Assembly (NCBI GenBank): GCA_030765045.1
Contig: CM060964.1
Coordinates: forward strand, 168,239,219-168,303,218
DNA length: 64,000 bases
Origin: Tenodera sinensis
Taxonomy: Eukaryota; Arthropoda; Insecta; Mantodea; Mantidae
Reading direction: 5' to 3'
Position 1 is the stretch's first letter; every line of letters starts with the position of its first letter. The notes beneath the pieces were generated by a model that ran no database searches, was not told the DNA's origin, and worked only from the letters and a program-made list of their open reading frames with translations. The translations under genes were made by a program, and so were the position numbers. Positions 1 to 9,779 of the stretch are shown here, one piece after another.

Positions 1-2445
1 TTCCCCTCCACGGTAAAAAAAAAAAAAAAAGCCCCAATCACAAATCGTCACCCGCTCATTGGCCAGGGCAGCGCAACCCCCTCCCACCTAACAATAGTAT
101 GAAGCTGACATCACGGCACTCCTGAACCTACACCACAGGGTTTGCATTGCAGGCGACTTCAACGCTAAACACCCAAGCTGGCACAGCCGCACCCAGAACG
201 TTAAGGGTCGGAGACTGTACCGTCTCATTAGCGGGAACCCCGCCCTTCACGCGCACGGGCCGAGAGGTCCAACCCACTACCCGGTACGCGGCGCCGCGGA
301 TGTCATTGATTTCATAATCACAAAAAACATCCCATTTCACTTGGACCTCTCTGTGATTAACGCTCTGGACTCTGATCACAACCCTGTTGTGGTCGACTCA
401 GACGTTAATCTCACTGCGCTGGGAGTACCGGACTGGGTGGAAGAAGTCGACTGGGACGCAGCCGTCCTTGCCCTTCAAAGCTCCGTGGAGGTAAATCCTC
501 GAATAGACTCGATCGAGGCTCTCGAGGAGGCAGCCGCGGGGTTTTCTACCTCTGTCCTAAATGCGGTGCGTGCTCACACACACCGCATCCCTACCGAAGC
601 ACCAAACCCGACATCTATCCCTGTTCCACTTAAACGCCTCATTCAAGCAAAGAATGCTGTCAGACGGCTATGGCAGAGATTCCGACATCCTAGGATAGGA
701 GTAATACACCAGAGGTTCAAATCCCTGGTGAGACGACTCCTAAGAAAACATAGGCAAGCAGCTTGGGACGAAACAATGCGTCACGTAAACCTTCAGGAGA
801 GGAAACCATGGCCCATCGTCCGAGGCTTGCGGAAAGATAAATCTCTACACCAGCATCCTGTGCATAGCCCTCGGGGAAGACTTGTCTTTGAACCGAGGGA
901 AAAAGCAGAGGCGCTAGCAGACTATCTGGAAACTCAATTCCAGCCCAGGGAAGATCCACAGAACGATGACCATACTGACATCGTGGATCAGGCGGTAGAA
1001 GACTTCTTAGAAGTCGGACCCGCGGGCCACGAGGAGTTTCACATCCCGATAGTTACCCCTCGCGAAGTAACTAACACCATCAAATCCCTAAAAGCCCGAA
1101 AATCCCCTGGACAGGACCGTGTAACAGCGGAAATGCTCCAGCAGCTTCCCCATATAGTCGTGATGCACTTGACCCGCATTTATAACGCATGCCTCAGCAT
1201 GCGTCATTTTCCAGTTATCTGGAAACAGGCGCGTGTGGTATGCGTTCTGAAGCAGGGCAAAAATCCGGTCTTTCCATCCAGTTATCGATCCATCAGTCTC
1301 CTACCAGTTATCTCGAAAGTATTCGAGAAACTGTTCCTGTCCCGCTTCGGACCTCTATTGGAGGAAAAAGGTCTCCTTCCTGAACATCAGTTTGGTTTTT
1401 GTTCTGGCCACTCCACGACCGAGCAACTACTGCGCGTAGCCGAGAAAGCTTCCCTGGCTTACCAGGAGAGGGCTAAAATGGTGGCAGTGTTGCTTGACGT
1501 GGAAAAGGCATTCTCTACCACTTGGCTTGAGGGGCTTGTCTACAAGCTCATACAGCACGAAATCCCCCCACCATACATTTACTTGGTGGCTAGTTTCTTA
1601 CAGCAACGTAGCTTCCGAGTGAAAGTGGAGGGATCATTCTCAAGAGAGGGGCCCATTGGCGCAGGAGTCCCCGAGAGCAGTGTACTGTCACCGGCACTCT
1701 TTGCAGCTTACATGGCCGATCTCCCCACGCACCCCTACACAAACATCTGTCAGTATGCGGACGATCTCATGATCTTCGCTACTAACAAGAACCCGCGCTA
1801 CAGTTACCGACAAGTACAAGCCCACCTCTGTGCCATCAGTAGATGGTGCGAGAACTGGCGTATGTCAATTAACCCGAAGGAAAGCCCTGCGATTCTCCTG
1901 GCAAATACGAAAGCCAACCGGCTCCCGCGGGACCTCGTGCTTCGGCGCCGTCGGATCCCCTGGGTCACTACGGCGAAGTATCTCGGAGTCACGCTGGACC
2001 GGCGGCTGACGTATAGACATCACGTCAGGGGCAAAGTACTGCAAGGCCACGCTGCTCTCCGGCAGCTATACCCAATTTTCAGCTCCCAAACCATGCCCTT
2101 ACACCTGAAGCTCCAGCTGTATCGAGCGATCATCCCGCCTCTGGTCCTGTGCGGATGCGAGATCTGGGGAGTGGTGGCAAAGTCCACCTTCATCAGACTC
2201 CAGACGCTGCAGAACCGGCCATTAAGGATGATCTATGATACCGGCTGGAGATTTCCTGCCCATATCCTCCACGAACATTCCGGTATCCCGTACATTGTCG
2301 ACGTGATTAAAACTTGCGCTCGAACAATGTACAACAAAATCCAGAGCCACCCTAACCCTCTGGTGAATACTCTGGGACAATACGACCAGAGAGAGCCACG
2401 CCGACTACCATCAAAAAGACTTCCAAAGGACATCTTAAGTCCGGC
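1..2445 (+). mobile_element. Jockey-clade LINE copy J1 (5'-truncated, 3' end replaced)
   Basis: First of several plus-strand Jockey-type non-LTR retrotransposons in this window. The window opens inside or just before it: a poly-A run (about 14-30) precedes badly decayed endonuclease sequence, and the endonuclease can be read only from about position 98. It lacks the AAGCTTGTAAA-like 3' terminus found in J2, so its 3' UTR was lost or replaced near 2445. Clade assignment rests on similarity to J2 and J3, which carry the Jockey-type zinc-knuckle ORF1. The poly-A start could be the tail of another retroelement, since TTCCCCTCCAC before it resembles the TCCCCACCAC before the poly-A at 4570. Confidence 0.85.
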
Positions 2446-2452
2446 GGTTTAA
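98..2452 (+). CDS. J1 ORF2: C-terminal endonuclease plus reverse transcriptase (partial)
   Basis: Uninterrupted frame of about 784 codons. Residues 1-90 are the end of an apurinic-type endonuclease: the GDFNAKH motif lies near 150 and the SDHNP motif near 372-386. The RT domain runs from about 1050 to 1990, with the catalytic YADD at 1754-1765 and a YRSISLLP block near 1285. After it comes the thumb and C-terminal tail ending in a LPKD motif. The protein would nick target DNA and copy its own RNA by target-primed reverse transcription. One odd residue: the usual VPEG before the LSP turn is VPES. A frameshift or stop at 95-97 cuts off the rest of the endonuclease, so this copy cannot be active despite its long frame. 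Confidence 0.85.
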   Translation, partial: YEADITALLNLHHRVCIAGDFNAKHPSWHSRTQNVKGRRLYRLISGNPALHAHGPRGPTHYPVRGAADVIDFIITKNIPFHLDLSVINALDSDHNPVVVDSDVNLTALGVPDWVEEVDWDAAVLALQSSVEVNPRIDSIEALEEAAAGFSTSVLNAVRAHTHRIPTEAPNPTSIPVPLKRLIQAKNAVRRLWQRFRHPRIGVIHQRFKSLVRRLLRKHRQAAWDETMRHVNLQERKPWPIVRGLRKDKSLHQHPVHSPRGRLVFEPREKAEALADYLETQFQPREDPQNDDHTDIVDQAVEDFLEVGPAGHEEFHIPIVTPREVTNTIKSLKARKSPGQDRVTAEMLQQLPHIVVMHLTRIYNACLSMRHFPVIWKQARVVCVLKQGKNPVFPSSYRSISLLPVISKVFEKLFLSRFGPLLEEKGLLPEHQFGFCSGHSTTEQLLRVAEKASLAYQERAKMVAVLLDVEKAFSTTWLEGLVYKLIQHEIPPPYIYLVASFLQQRSFRVKVEGSFSREGPIGAGVPESSVLSPALFAAYMADLPTHPYTNICQYADDLMIFATNKNPRYSYRQVQAHLCAISRWCENWRMSINPKESPAILLANTKANRLPRDLVLRRRRIPWVTTAKYLGVTLDRRLTYRHHVRGKVLQGHAALRQLYPIFSSQTMPLHLKLQLYRAIIPPLVLCGCEIWGVVAKSTFIRLQTLQNRPLRMIYDTGWRFPAHILHEHSGIPYIVDVIKTCARTMYNKIQSHPNPLVNTLGQYDQREPRRLPSKRLPKDILSPAV

Positions 2453-2831
2453 CTTTGAAGATGGGAAAGGCAAAAGTACAATCTGTATTCAAAACAGAGA
2501 AATACCTGTTTTCAGTTCACCTCTAAGTGAGTGACTGACGGGCAGAACCCTGGTGGGGATTAGCGCGTCATCTGAATGGCTGGAAACAACCAATCAGCAG
2601 CCGCGCATAGCCCACTCGCGGACCAATCCCTGTCAACCACCCCTCCCGCCCCTATAAACACCCCTGTTCCTAAAATTGTTTCGCAGTGTAACACATATCC
2701 CTGTAGAGACCGTGTCGAAACCATCGCGCAGGTTGAGCCGTATAACGGCTAGGTACTGCGGACAAGACACTCGGACGGGGCAACCATCGCCCCCGTTCGA
2801 CTCGAACTGCCTCTCTAATACTCTGCACCCT
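2453..2831 (+). promoter_or_regulatory. Promoter-like intergenic segment (two CCAAT boxes, TATA box)
   Basis: Non-coding stretch between J1 and the U6-headed unit. CCAAT lies at 2590-2594 and 2623-2627, a C-rich GC-box-like run at 2641-2652, and TATAAA at 2653-2658, which is RNA polymerase II spacing. A start would be expected near 2680-2690. Once the 2832-4585 insertion is removed, the segment leads into the 5' region of J2 ORF1. It could be a promoter used by J2, a captured host promoter, or part of a lost element. Function is inference; the motifs are visible. Confidence 0.45.
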
Positions 2832-2913
2832 GTACTCGCTTCGGCGGTACATATACTAAAACTGGAACGATACAGAGAAGATTAGTATGGCCCCTGCGCA
2901 AGGATGACACGCA
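2832..2913 (+). ncRNA. U6 spliceosomal snRNA, 5' 82 nt (pseudogene, fused to LINE)
   Basis: Corresponds to U6 positions 1-82. It keeps the 5' stem-loop, the CATATACTAAAA segment, the invariant ACAGAGA box and CCCCTGCGCAAGGATGACAC. Compared with the human U6 I remember, five positions differ. Three of them lie in the 5' stem-loop, where G3->A is matched by C17->T so the base pair is kept. A C->T change at position 55 alters the AGC catalytic triad to AGT, and the 3' end including the oligo-U tail is absent, so it is not a working gene. No U6-type TATA sits 25-30 bp upstream. It joins directly to the LINE leader at 2914. Confidence 0.9.
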
Positions 2914-2958
2914 GGAGAGACTGACGGACCTGATCTTCAGCTCCAACAGAACGTCAAC

Positions 2959-4080
2959 ATGAGGAAAAAGAAAACAGCGAAGACCAGCACAAAACCCGCG
3001 CAAAAGACTTCGGTCTTGGCGCGAGCAGACACGCCGCCGAGAACTTTGCCGGATTCACCGCCACAGCGCGCCAAGTCAGAGCGACAGCCGCTCTCAGCCA
3101 GCCGCCCAGTCTCACCAGTCGTGGCTGAGTCTCCGCCACGAGTAGTCGCGGCAGAGCCAGCGCACACGCCGCCGCCAACCCAGTACCGCCAGCCGACGCC
3201 GACGCCGCCAACCCATCACCGCCAGCCGACGCCGCCGCTACCGCCACCCACAGCTTCCTCCTGGCGGCATAGTGCAGTAGTGTGCGGAGTTCCACGGGAC
3301 TTTCCGTGCCGCTACCTGCTGTCAGCCGCCAGGCAACTGTGGCAGTCCAGTGTCAGGGCCACGAGAATTCATACGGATCGCGGTCCTACCATGATGGTAC
3401 GGATAGAGTTTGCGGACCAGGCCGACCGGGAAGCTGCCTTGACGGCGGGGCTGCCCTTGTTAGGGCAACGCCTGCGCATTGAGGCCAGTAGAACGGATCG
3501 CCTGGTCCCATGTCGCCGCTGCTGCCAGTTCGGCCACCAGGCCGAGACCTGGTCTGCCAGCCCGCGGTGCCACTATTGCGGTGCCCGGGCATTGACAGCG
3601 CAGTGCAAGGGTCACGACCTGAGACACCGCCGCCGGTACTGTGCCACCTGTAATGGCTTCGGCCATTATACAGGCCAGGCACAGTGCCCTCTCCATCCAC
3701 GCCGAACCTCACAACAGACCAGCAATTCCACATAGTAACGCGAGCAGCAACGACCAGCACCACGAATCACCAACACAACTCAACCAGCTCCAGAGACTAC
3801 AACACCGCCGGCAGCACCACCAGTCCCCGCAGTCAGCCAGGAGTTATGGGATGCGATTCAGGACCTCCACGCGGAGCTACTGAATGTCAGCACCCGCCTG
3901 GCTGCTATTGAAGAAACACTCGCCACAATCTCCACCGCAGCAAGTGGCACAATCTCCAGGAACGTCGCCGAGGCTCTCGAGCCAATTAAGCAGACGCTTG
4001 GCCGGCTCGAGATCCCAACTGCCAACCCGACCACCACCAGGGAGGTCGCCACTCAGACTCGCCGTACGAAGGAACCATGA
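2959..4080 (+). pseudogene. ORF1 (gag-like nucleic-acid chaperone) of the U6-headed LINE
   Basis: About 372 codons from ATG 2959, interrupted by tandem in-frame TAG TAA at 3733-3738. Residues 1-95 are basic and very rich in Pro/Ala/Ser/Thr with repeated PTPP-like motifs. A middle domain (about 100-175) resembles the RNA-binding region of LINE ORF1 proteins. Residues 180-250 carry three CCHC-like zinc knuckles, beginning CRRC and ending CNGFGHY. After the stops, an amphipathic helix-rich segment begins LWDAIQDLHAELL. The stop overlaps the next ATG as ATGA (4077-4080), a coupling seen in two-ORF LINEs. The clade is not certain; R1- or I-like is possible. Confidence 0.7.
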
Positions 4081-4148
4081 CCAGCTCGACAACAACCACC
4101 GCAGTTCCTACCGTCCAGAGCCAAGTCAGCGGGCTTCCATATTCATGA
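4077..4148 (+). pseudogene. ORF2 stub of the U6-headed LINE
   Basis: Starts at the ATG overlapping the ORF1 stop and runs 24 codons to TGA. What follows to 4585 is non-coding 3' sequence, so endonuclease and RT were removed by an internal deletion close to here, or this family never encoded them. The proposal depends on the ATGA overlap alone. Confidence 0.4.
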
Positions 4149-4820
4149 TGGCCGCCCCTGCTCGGAGCTGTGTCGTTCCATGAAGTGTACGGCATATCCA
4201 GAACAATCCACTTCACTCCAGGATTCAGTCATCTTCATTCATTCACCAATCATGACCATCTCATTTCACCACAAGAATCGAGCACACCACTCACCATTAT
4301 CACCAATGACTGCTACCAGGGGGCTCTCAGGGCTTAGGTCATGAGTGTCTCCTGGCCTTTCAGCATCACCACGCTGTTACTGCCTCTGGCAAGCAGCTTC
4401 CATCATTACCACTGAATGCGCAGGTGCATTATTGCGGTACTGCAACACCGAGGTTTCGACCTCTGGACTCTTCCGGTGGGGTTTTTTTAGTGAGTAGGCT
4501 GCCCGGGTAGGAGTCTTACACTCGCATGCGTACATGCGGTTAGGGCGTAAGTAGCCTTTTTCCCCACCACAAAAAAAAAGAATAATAATACTCACCCTAA
4601 CTGTAGCGTGTCGCATCAATCCTCCATAGCGCTTCTTCAACATCGAACCTGCTCTCGGAGGGGTGCTGCTGGTGCATAGAGTGAGCCAGGTAATTATACC
4701 CCATTCTCTCCCATCATCTTGATTCCCGACACAGACAAACTGACTGACGGACCACGTGACTACGGGCTTGCAAGGCTGCAGCCAAAGGTAAGGACCTCTG
4801 GCCCAACACCTCAAGCCGTA

Positions 4821-6454
4821 ATGGCTTGCCCAGGCGCCTCCTCCTCTAAGGAAGGGGTCCGGTTCTCTGCAAGCAGCCGGAAGGCAACCGTGCCGACCGA
4901 CATTGGTGCAGGACCAACAACATCATCATCATCTACCTCTGTTCCCGAGGCGGTGCCACCTGCGCGTAAAAAGCGCAAGTGCTCTGTCCCGCGACAGGCG
5001 ACAGATCATTGAGAGGGAGTCACCACCACTGGTTTCCTATCATCCTCTCTCTTCCTCTGACTCAGAGGCAGATATGGACACCGACACCGAGGGCTTCACT
5101 GTGGTGAAGGGACGCCGGAACAGGCGTAACTCCACGGGTTCTCAGCAGCAACAACCACAGGGTACAACCCAACCCCCAACCAAGGGGCGGAAGAAACTAC
5201 CGCCAATAGTAGCGGATGCTTTTAAGGAGCATACAAAAACCATGCGGCTCCTAGCTTCGCGCCTGAAAGGGCGCTTTGAGTCAATTAGGAAGCCACGAAA
5301 GGTTAACATCAAGACCTCCTCACTTGAGTATTTTGAAATAGCCAAGGCTGTACTGCGGGAATTAAATATCCCGTTTTACAGTTATTCGCCCACACGTCCT
5401 CACGTGGAAAGGCGAATAATCAGAGGCCTAGTCTCTGACTGCTTTATCGAGGATGTCAGGCTGGCACTCCTCGATGAATATAACATTACCGCATCAGTGG
5501 CCCAGTTGAAGAAGACTATTGTCTCCGACAGCGGGTCTGAAAAGGTGCCCATGCCACTGTTCCTGGTCGTGGTGGACAAAGTGCATGACCAACAAGTCCA
5601 GCCAATCGACACTGTGCGTCACTTGATCTACACTGCCGTAAAGGTGGAACGCTTTTACGGCAAGGAAGGTCCCGCGCAGTGTCGCAATTGCCTGGGATTT
5701 CATCATTCCAGCATGGCATGTGAGCGTCCGCTTGCATGTCTGCGATGTGGTGGAACCCACAGAGTGCAGGACTGCCCTAAGCCGGACACGGACAAGGAAT
5801 GTGTCAACTGCGAAGGCGCGGACTGCGGTATCTATAAAGGATGTGCGACGCGCCTGAAAATCATAGACAGCCGTCGCAAGGGACGCTCGGAAGCGGCAGA
5901 GGTCCGCCCCGGCGTCTCCTTCTCACACGCCCTTAATAGGGCAGAAAAGACACTGGCCCAGGCCAAGGCCCAGGCAGTAGTACCTGCCCCTACCATGACT
6001 GTAGTTGCGGCACCACCTCCAGGCCATACAGAGGAGTCTCTTGTGGCCAATGCTCCTCCTAAACCTAAGCGGCGAAGGAAAAATAAGAGCAAGCGCCCCA
6101 AGCCGCGGAGAGAGTAAAAACAGCTCCTCAACAGCCACCCAAGGCGCCGGCAGAGCAGTCCACTGAGGCAGCTCTGGCACCAAGGGATACTGCTGTTACA
6201 GCCGGTCCACAGGTGGTACCTGTGTGGTACCCGCTGTACCCATGACCACCCCTGCATTAGGGGGAACGCTCTCGCAGGCGGACCTGGAGGAATTTCAGGA
6301 CCTAACCCTGTGGTTCAACAACATCATAAACCCAATCTTGCCTGCACTTCGGAAATTCAAGCTGCAGTATAAAAGCCCTAACCTGAGCCCCATTCAGAAG
6401 CATGCCCTACTGGTCCAAACCTTGGCCCAGCTGTTCCCTAACTCAGCCAAGTAA
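4821..6454 (+). pseudogene. J2 ORF1: Jockey-type gag with PRE_C2HC domain and zinc knuckles
   Basis: Nucleic-acid-binding protein that packages the LINE RNA. The start is taken at ATG 4821 by alignment with J3 (both begin MA-x-x-G with SSKEG soon after). The N-terminal third is acidic and Ser/Pro-rich with a GFTVV motif near 5093. The PRE_C2HC-like block (VERRIIRGL near 5406, LDEYNI near 5473) is followed by CX2C zinc knuckles from about 5680 to 5850 (CRNC, CLRCGGTH, CVNC). A basic KRRRKNKS segment follows near 6070, and a C-terminal helical tail ends at 6454. Frameshifts lie near 4980-5010 and between 6117 and 6224. The stop and the ORF2 start share TAATG. Confidence 0.85.
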
Positions 6455-9157
6455 TGGCCTCCAGACTTGTCCGGAGACCATTCAGGGCTGCGTTCTGGAA
6501 CGCAAATGGCATAAGGGGCCATTACCCAAGCCTCAGTAAGTTTCTTCAGTCATATGGAATTGACATTCTAATGGTCTGCGAAACCCACTTGGATGCTGCA
6601 ACCAACTTCTCGCTGCCGAGTTACGTCACCCATCGGTCTGATCGGGTCGGCCGACCGGGGGGCAGTACAGCCATTTTCATCAAGAAACACATCACTCACA
6701 CATCCTTTCCTATCCCACCACTTCAACACGTGGAGGCCTGTGCCATTAGGCTTGCCATTGGCGGGATGGACACGGTGTTGGTAGTGGCATACGACCCTCC
6801 TAATAACCGCTTCTATGAAGCTGATATCAATACCCTCCTGAACCTGCATCCTGCGGTATGCATCGCAGGCGACCTCAACGCTAAGCATGCACATTGGCAT
6901 AGCCGCGTTAGCAATGCCAAGGGGTGAGGGCTCTACCGCCTGATCAGCGGTAACCCAAGCATACTTGCGCATGGACTGAGAGGACCTACGTTCCATCCGG
7001 CCCGAGGGAGGCCAGATGTGCTCGATATCATGCTCACCAAGAACATTTCTTTCCATCTAGACCTCTCAGCGGTCAATGAACTGGACTCCCACCATGACCC
7101 TGTCTTGGTGGATTCCAACACTGACCTGCCAGCTCTGGTCACTCCAGACTGGACCTACGAGGTCGACTGGGATGCAGCCATCCTTGATCTTAACCAGTCT
7201 GTGGACCCGCGTCCGCCTGTGGATTCTATCGATACACTGGAGGCGGCAGCCACGGCATTCTCCCAACATATCTGGGATGTGGTACGTGCCCACACGCACC
7301 GCATCCCATCCGACATACCAACCCTTGTACCATCCCCATCGAACTCAGGCAGTTGATCAAAGTCAAAGCAACTGTCCGAAGGCTCTGGCAGCGTTTCCGC
7401 CATCCCAGGATACAGGCAGTTTACCAGCGGTTCAAGCCCCTGGCACGACGTCTGTTGCGTTTACACCGCAAAAATGCCTGGGAAAACACGATGGCAAATG
7501 TAGAACTCACTGAGAAGCAACCATGGCGGATAATCAGGTCCTTTAGAAAGGACAAAAACACACATCAGCATCCTCTACATGGCACTCGCGGGAGACTCTC
7601 TTTTGAGCCCCAAGAGAAAGCCACGGCTTTCGCAGACCATCTAGAATCCCAATTCGAACCCCGGGAAGATGTCCAGGACGAAGACTTTACTGAACTCGTG
7701 GAGGCGACGGTAGATTACCTCTATGAGGCTCCTCCGCCGCCACGCGCAGAGATCCAAATCCCCTTAGTCGCCCCAAGACAGGTGGCTTCTGAAATCAGAA
7801 GGTTAAAACCTGCAAATCCCCTGGGCATGATGGCGTCACAGCGCCCATGCTCCAGTACTTTCCCAGAAAGGCCGTAGTCCATCTGACGAGGATTTATAAT
7901 GCATGTCTGCGGATTCGTCACTTTCCAACTTGTTGGAAGGAGGCGAGGGTGGTCTGCATTCTGAAGCCCGGCAAGGACCCGGTTTTCCTTTCAAATTACC
8001 GCTCCATAAGCCTGTTACCCATCGTTTCAAAAATTTTTGAACGATTATTCCTATCCCGCCTCACTCCTCTCTTCGAGGAAAGGCAACTTATCCCGGATCA
8101 TCAGTTCGGTTTCCGTCATGGACATTCCACTACACTACAGCTACTGCGGCTGATTGAGAAGGTTGCCCTGGGTTTCCAGGAAAACTTCAAAGCAGTCGCA
8201 GCGCTTCTGGATGTAGAAAAAGCCTTTGCAACCACATGGCACCAGGGGTTACTATACAAACTCAGAGAGGCAGAAATCTCTCCCCCCTACCTCACCCTGC
8301 TTGGTAGCTTCCTTCGGGATCGCTCTTTTCGGGTGCGGGTGGAGGGGAAGTTGTCCTCGGTCAGACCCATAGTGGCTGGAGTTCCGGAAGGTAGAGTGCT
8401 ATCGCCGTTGCTCTTTGCTGCCTACATGTCTGACCTGCCCGTGGAACCGCATACTGTTACGTGTCAGTATGCAGACGACGTCCTCATACTGGCACAGAAC
8501 AAAAATGTTCGGTACTGTTTCCCTCCACTACAGCGACAGTCCGATGCTATCGGCAGGTGGAGTGAACAGTGGAGAATGGCCATTAGCCCGCAGAAGAGTC
8601 AGGCTCTTCTATTGGGCAAAGTTCGAAACTGGCGGCCGGGTGTATCCCTGGCAATGCGGCGGAGAAGAATCCCATGGGTTAACTCCGCCAAATACCTGGG
8701 GGTACTACTTGACCGTGGTCTAACCTTCACTCCACGTGTCAGAGCAAAGGTCGGTCTGGGACATGGCGCCCTGAGACAGCTATATCCCATACTCCACTCA
8801 ACCATGCCTACACACTTGAAACTACGCTTGTACCGTACGATCGTCCCGCCCCTGATTCTGTACGGGTGCGAGGTCTGGAGTACGGTGGCTCGTTCCACCA
8901 TCCGCAGGCTGCAGGACGTGCAGAACAGGGCGCTTAGGATGATCTACGGTATCGACCGTAGGTTTCCATCACCCATCCTTCACACTCATTCCGGCATACC
9001 ATACATTGTGAATGTCGTGCGGGACAGGACTCGCACAATGTATGCCAAACTCACACCTCACACAAACCAGTTGGTCAACACCCTGGGGCAATACGACCAT
9101 CGCCTACCTAAGCGGCGACAGAGCTACCGCTTACCCAAGGATGCCCTTGGCTGGTAA
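6454..9157 (+). pseudogene. J2 ORF2: endonuclease and reverse transcriptase
   Basis: Begins at the ATG inside TAATG. Endonuclease: FWNANGIRGH near 6495, ETHL near 6580, a GDLNAKH motif near 6870 and a SHHDP version of the catalytic SDH block near 7090. RT: YRSISLLP near 8000, FGFRHGHSTT near 8105, YADD at 8468-8479. The C-terminal tail ends at LGW and stop 9157. Breaks: TGA at 6925-6927 where J1 and J3 have a sense codon, a frameshift near 7320-7350 and another near 7820. The H in place of D in the endonuclease SDH motif would itself impair cleavage. Otherwise collinear with J1. Confidence 0.9.
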
Positions 9158-9412
9158 GTACCGCTATCCCTTCACAAACCGCCAAATGTAACTACACTTG
9201 GCACCACCACACCTGCCACCTATTTCCTCTCGGTTTCCTGTCACTGGCAGTGCATTGCTCGACGGTTCTACAAGCGACCGACGAAGTAAACAGTAGGGCA
9301 ATGGTTGCTTGGATGGCTAGACATCCAAGATCTGACACATCCCGCCGCCACTGACAACACAGGAACCCAACCTGCACCATCAGACATTCAAAAACACCAA
9401 AGCTTGTAAAAC

Positions 9413-9686
9413 CTTGACAAACCTATACCACCTCACGGGTAAATCCGTAATTAAACGGATAGGTACCGTGACCACCTTACCATCCACCTGGGTTAACCCA
9501 GGCGACTCGTACTCACTCCTGGAGTCGTTCTGCATTGCTCGACGGTTCCACAAGCGGCCGACGAAGTAAGCAGTAGGGCAATGGTCGCTCGGATGGCTAC
9601 ACATCCAAGATCTGACACATCCCACCGCCAGTGACAACATAGGAAACTAACCTGCACCATTAAAGACATTACACTAAAGCTTGTAA
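9413..9686 (+). mobile_element. 274-bp mini-Jockey: 5'-end plus 3'-end only
   Basis: The first ~118 bp match the beginning of J3's 5' UTR (9687-9805), and the last ~156 bp match the end of J2's 3' UTR (9251-9412), including the AAAGCTTGTAAAA terminus. It therefore looks like a Jockey copy with all coding sequence deleted, placed head to tail between J2 and J3. The alternative is a tandem duplication of a J2/J3 junction followed by divergence. Identity to the parents is high but not perfect, so it is not a very recent duplication. Confidence 0.7.
9487..9502. repeat. 16-bp perfect palindrome CCTGGGTTAACCCAGG (first copy)
   Basis: Self-complementary over all 16 bases in the 5' UTR-like part of the mini-copy, and repeated at 9764-9779 in J3. 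Just upstream, ATCCGT and ACGGAT (about 9440-9460) form a second small inverted repeat. These are conserved structured or protein-binding sites at the 5' end of this Jockey family. Confidence 0.7.
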
Positions 9687-9763
9687 AATTAGACATGACC
9701 TATACTACTTCACGGGTAAATCCGTATTTAAACGGATAGGTACCGTGGCCACCTTACCATCCG

Positions 9764-9779
9764 CCTGGGTTAACCCAGG
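9764..9779. repeat. 16-bp perfect palindrome CCTGGGTTAACCCAGG (second copy)
   Basis: Same palindrome at the same place in the J3 5' UTR, 277 bp downstream of the first. The adjacent ATCCGT/ACGGAT inverted repeat is conserved although its loop differs, which argues that the structure matters. Confidence 0.7.

Larger units (their letters stand above)
2816..4598 (+). mobile_element. U6-headed LINE-like retroelement with flanking duplications
   Basis: A retroposed unit that begins with 82 nt of U6 snRNA (2832-2913), continues with a short 5' leader and ORF1 (2959-4080), and ends in a GC-rich 3' region and a poly-A run (4571-4579) followed by AATAATAATA. The flanks are TAATACTCTGCACCCT (2816-2831) and TAATACTCACCCT (4586-4598), which match except for a 3-nt gap, as expected for an old target-site duplication. 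ORF2 is only a 24-codon stub (4077-4148), so endonuclease and RT are missing. The simplest reading is a template-switch chimera: U6 RNA joined to a LINE RNA or an internally deleted LINE during reverse transcription. Confidence 0.7.
4599..9412 (+). mobile_element. Jockey-clade LINE copy J2 (nearly complete, decayed)
   Basis: Contains 5' UTR (to 4820), ORF1, ORF2 and a 3' UTR ending at AAAGCTTGTAAAA (about 9400-9412). The element immediately following starts with a 5' UTR-type sequence, so J2, the mini-copy and J3 abut head to tail. The sequence just before ORF1 (AAACTGACTGAC followed by a GACCACG block) is shared with J3 at 10110-10130. Each ORF has two frameshifts, and ORF2 also has a nonsense codon, so the copy is dead. 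Confidence 0.85.

Noticed and set aside
2832..2913. Functional U6 gene
   Set aside because: No proximal sequence element or TATA at the expected distance, missing 3' third and terminator, and a changed catalytic triad.
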